NCBI RefSeq assembly: GCF_019711195.1
Contig: NZ_CP081299.1
Location: forward strand, 5,180,501 to 5,244,500
Direction: 5' to 3'
From: Dyadobacter sp. NIV53
Lineage (GTDB): Bacteria > Bacteroidota > Bacteroidia > Cytophagales > Spirosomataceae
Length of the DNA stretch: 64,000 nucleotides
The notes beneath the pieces are model-generated. The model was not told the origin of the DNA, did no database searches, and worked only from the letters and a program-made list of their open reading frames with translations. Position numbers and translations under genes: made by a program. Positions 63,020-64,000 of this stretch are shown piece after piece; position 1 is the stretch's first letter; the number at the start of each line of letters is the position of its first letter.

Positions 63020-63961
63020 ATGAAAAATATATTTCAACACAAAATGGCAATTGCTCTTTTCATTCTGATAATATCCTGTCAGAATGAAAAAAATGAATTT
63101 GATGCGTCCGGGGCATTTGAGGCGGAAGAAACAATAATTTCCGCTCAGGCAACCGGTACGGTTCAGAACTTTAATATAGAAGAAGGGCAAACGCTGGCGG
63201 CTGGTCAGCAGGTAGGATCCATAGACAGCATTCAGTTGTATTTAAAAAAGAAACAGCTCGAAGCACAGATCAGGACAATTGGCAGTAAAACACCTGAAAT
63301 TGCCGCCCAGACGGGGACTTTTAAAAAGCAGATTGCAGTAACCGAAAGTCAGATCAATACACTTTTAGTTGAAAAAAAGCGGACGGAAAATTTGCTGAAA
63401 GCAGATGCTGCAACACCGAAACAACTTGACGATATTAATGGCCAGCTGGATATGCTGCAAAGACAACTGGATGTGATCCGTAATCAGGATATTGCACAGA
63501 CTTCCGCGTTATCAACACAGAAAAGCGGATTATTAAGCGAACGTTCTCCTCTCGGGATCCAGGTGGAACAGGTTGAAGACCAGCTTGCAAAATGCAGGAT
63601 TATTAATCCATTGAAAGGAATGGTGCTTACTAAATATATAGAAACCAACGAAATGGCGGTTCCGGGAAAACCACTATATAAAATAGCTGACCTGACTGGG
63701 ATCATCATGCGTGCTTACATTACTGGTGATCAGCTTTCGAAAGTCAGGCAGAATCAGAAAATTAAGGTTTTGGTAGATGACGGAGCAGATAAATACAAAG
63801 AATATGAGGGGTTGATAACATGGATCAGCAATAAAGCAGAATTTACACCCAAAACTATCCAGACAAAGGAAGAACGTGCCAACATGGTTTATGCTATTAA
63901 AGCACTCGTAAAAAATGATGGGTTTTTAAAAATCGGAATGTATGGTGAGGTGAAGTTTTGA
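63020..63961 (+). CDS. HlyD/RND-type periplasmic membrane-fusion lipoprotein
   Basis: A 313-residue adaptor linking an inner-membrane pump to TolC. The N-terminus MKNIFQHKMAIALFILIISC has a lipobox Cys20. The lipoyl halves are seen in ISAQATGTVQNFNIEEGQTL and CRIINPLKGMVLTKYIETNE, with a coiled-coil hairpin between them (KKQIAVTESQINTLLVEKKR). No pump gene is visible in the 39 nt that remain; it should follow directly. Confidence 0.92.
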   Translation: MKNIFQHKMAIALFILIISCQNEKNEFDASGAFEAEETIISAQATGTVQNFNIEEGQTLAAGQQVGSIDSIQLYLKKKQLEAQIRTIGSKTPEIAAQTGTFKKQIAVTESQINTLLVEKKRTENLLKADAATPKQLDDINGQLDMLQRQLDVIRNQDIAQTSALSTQKSGLLSERSPLGIQVEQVEDQLAKCRIINPLKGMVLTKYIETNEMAVPGKPLYKIADLTGIIMRAYITGDQLSKVRQNQKIKVLVDDGADKYKEYEGLITWISNKAEFTPKTIQTKEERANMVYAIKALVKNDGFLKIGMYGEVKF

Positions 63962-64000
63962 AAGGGGCAATGATGGGGTAAAGGTGGAAGGGGATGGAAG

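Noticed and set aside
1..64000. CRISPR arrays, tRNA or rRNA genes, insertion sequences, prophage
   Set aside because: I looked for regular spaced repeats, tRNA T-arm sequence, transposase motifs and phage structural genes and found none that hold up.

Overview
The window looks like chromosomal DNA of a Bacteroidota, probably Cytophagales (Spirosomataceae/Dyadobacter-like). That is inferred from the many SusC/D-era style lipoproteins, ECF sigma/FecR pairs, TAnnTTTG promoter elements, STN domains and weak Shine-Dalgarno sites; no rRNA or tRNA is present to confirm it. The window is gene-dense, with the left half mostly on the minus strand.

1-15.3 kb: a pectin/rhamnogalacturonan utilisation region. 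One minus-strand run carries a CE12-GH28 fusion, two KdgF cupins (one cytoplasmic, one exported), a GH105-type unsaturated galacturonyl hydrolase, UxaB and a hexuronate MFS transporter cut by the window edge. A second unit carries kduD-kduI, divergent from a LacI-family regulator and a Nudix hydrolase. Both units begin behind the same ungapped 83-nt promoter/operator block (71/83 identical), which ties them to one regulator. Together they cover chain cleavage, unsaturated uronate to DKI (KdgF), DKI to DKII (KduI) and DKII to KDG (KduD), plus galacturonate-branch reduction (UxaB). Inserted between the units is an AT-rich two-gene segment bounded by attC-like imperfect inverted repeats.

15.3-32 kb: GH31 glucosidase/xylosidase, a redoxin-like protein, a methionine-type aminotransferase, a Xre-RES toxin-antitoxin pair, a frameshifted LolE-like permease, nadE, an ECF sigma/FecR/STN-repeat locus, a head-GIN lipoprotein, a VanX-like dipeptidase, a PspC/LiaF-like envelope-stress operon and a TrpF-like protein without the catalytic Cys.

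32-45 kb: a DUF4160-DUF2442-DUF2442 cluster, galK-galM, a 2-hydroxyacid dehydrogenase, an orphan histidine kinase, a COG3650/META lipoprotein, a GH95 fucosidase, fumC, a VapBC-like pair and nagB.

45-64 kb: metE behind a cobalamin riboswitch, with B12-dependent metH 9 kb further on next to an Lrp regulator; thioesterase, acyltransferase, Ppx/GppA, an ECF sigma factor with an unusual anti-sigma/barrel partner, a PepSY-like lipoprotein, a zeta-toxin gene interrupted by an in-frame TGA, a nucleotidyltransferase pair, and a TetR-TolC-HlyD efflux locus with two copies of a composite operator.

Five genes between 21.5 and 38.5 kb are each broken by a one-base shortening of an A/T run and read through cleanly if one base is restored. 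This is most easily explained by sequencing error, so those genes may be intact in the organism.
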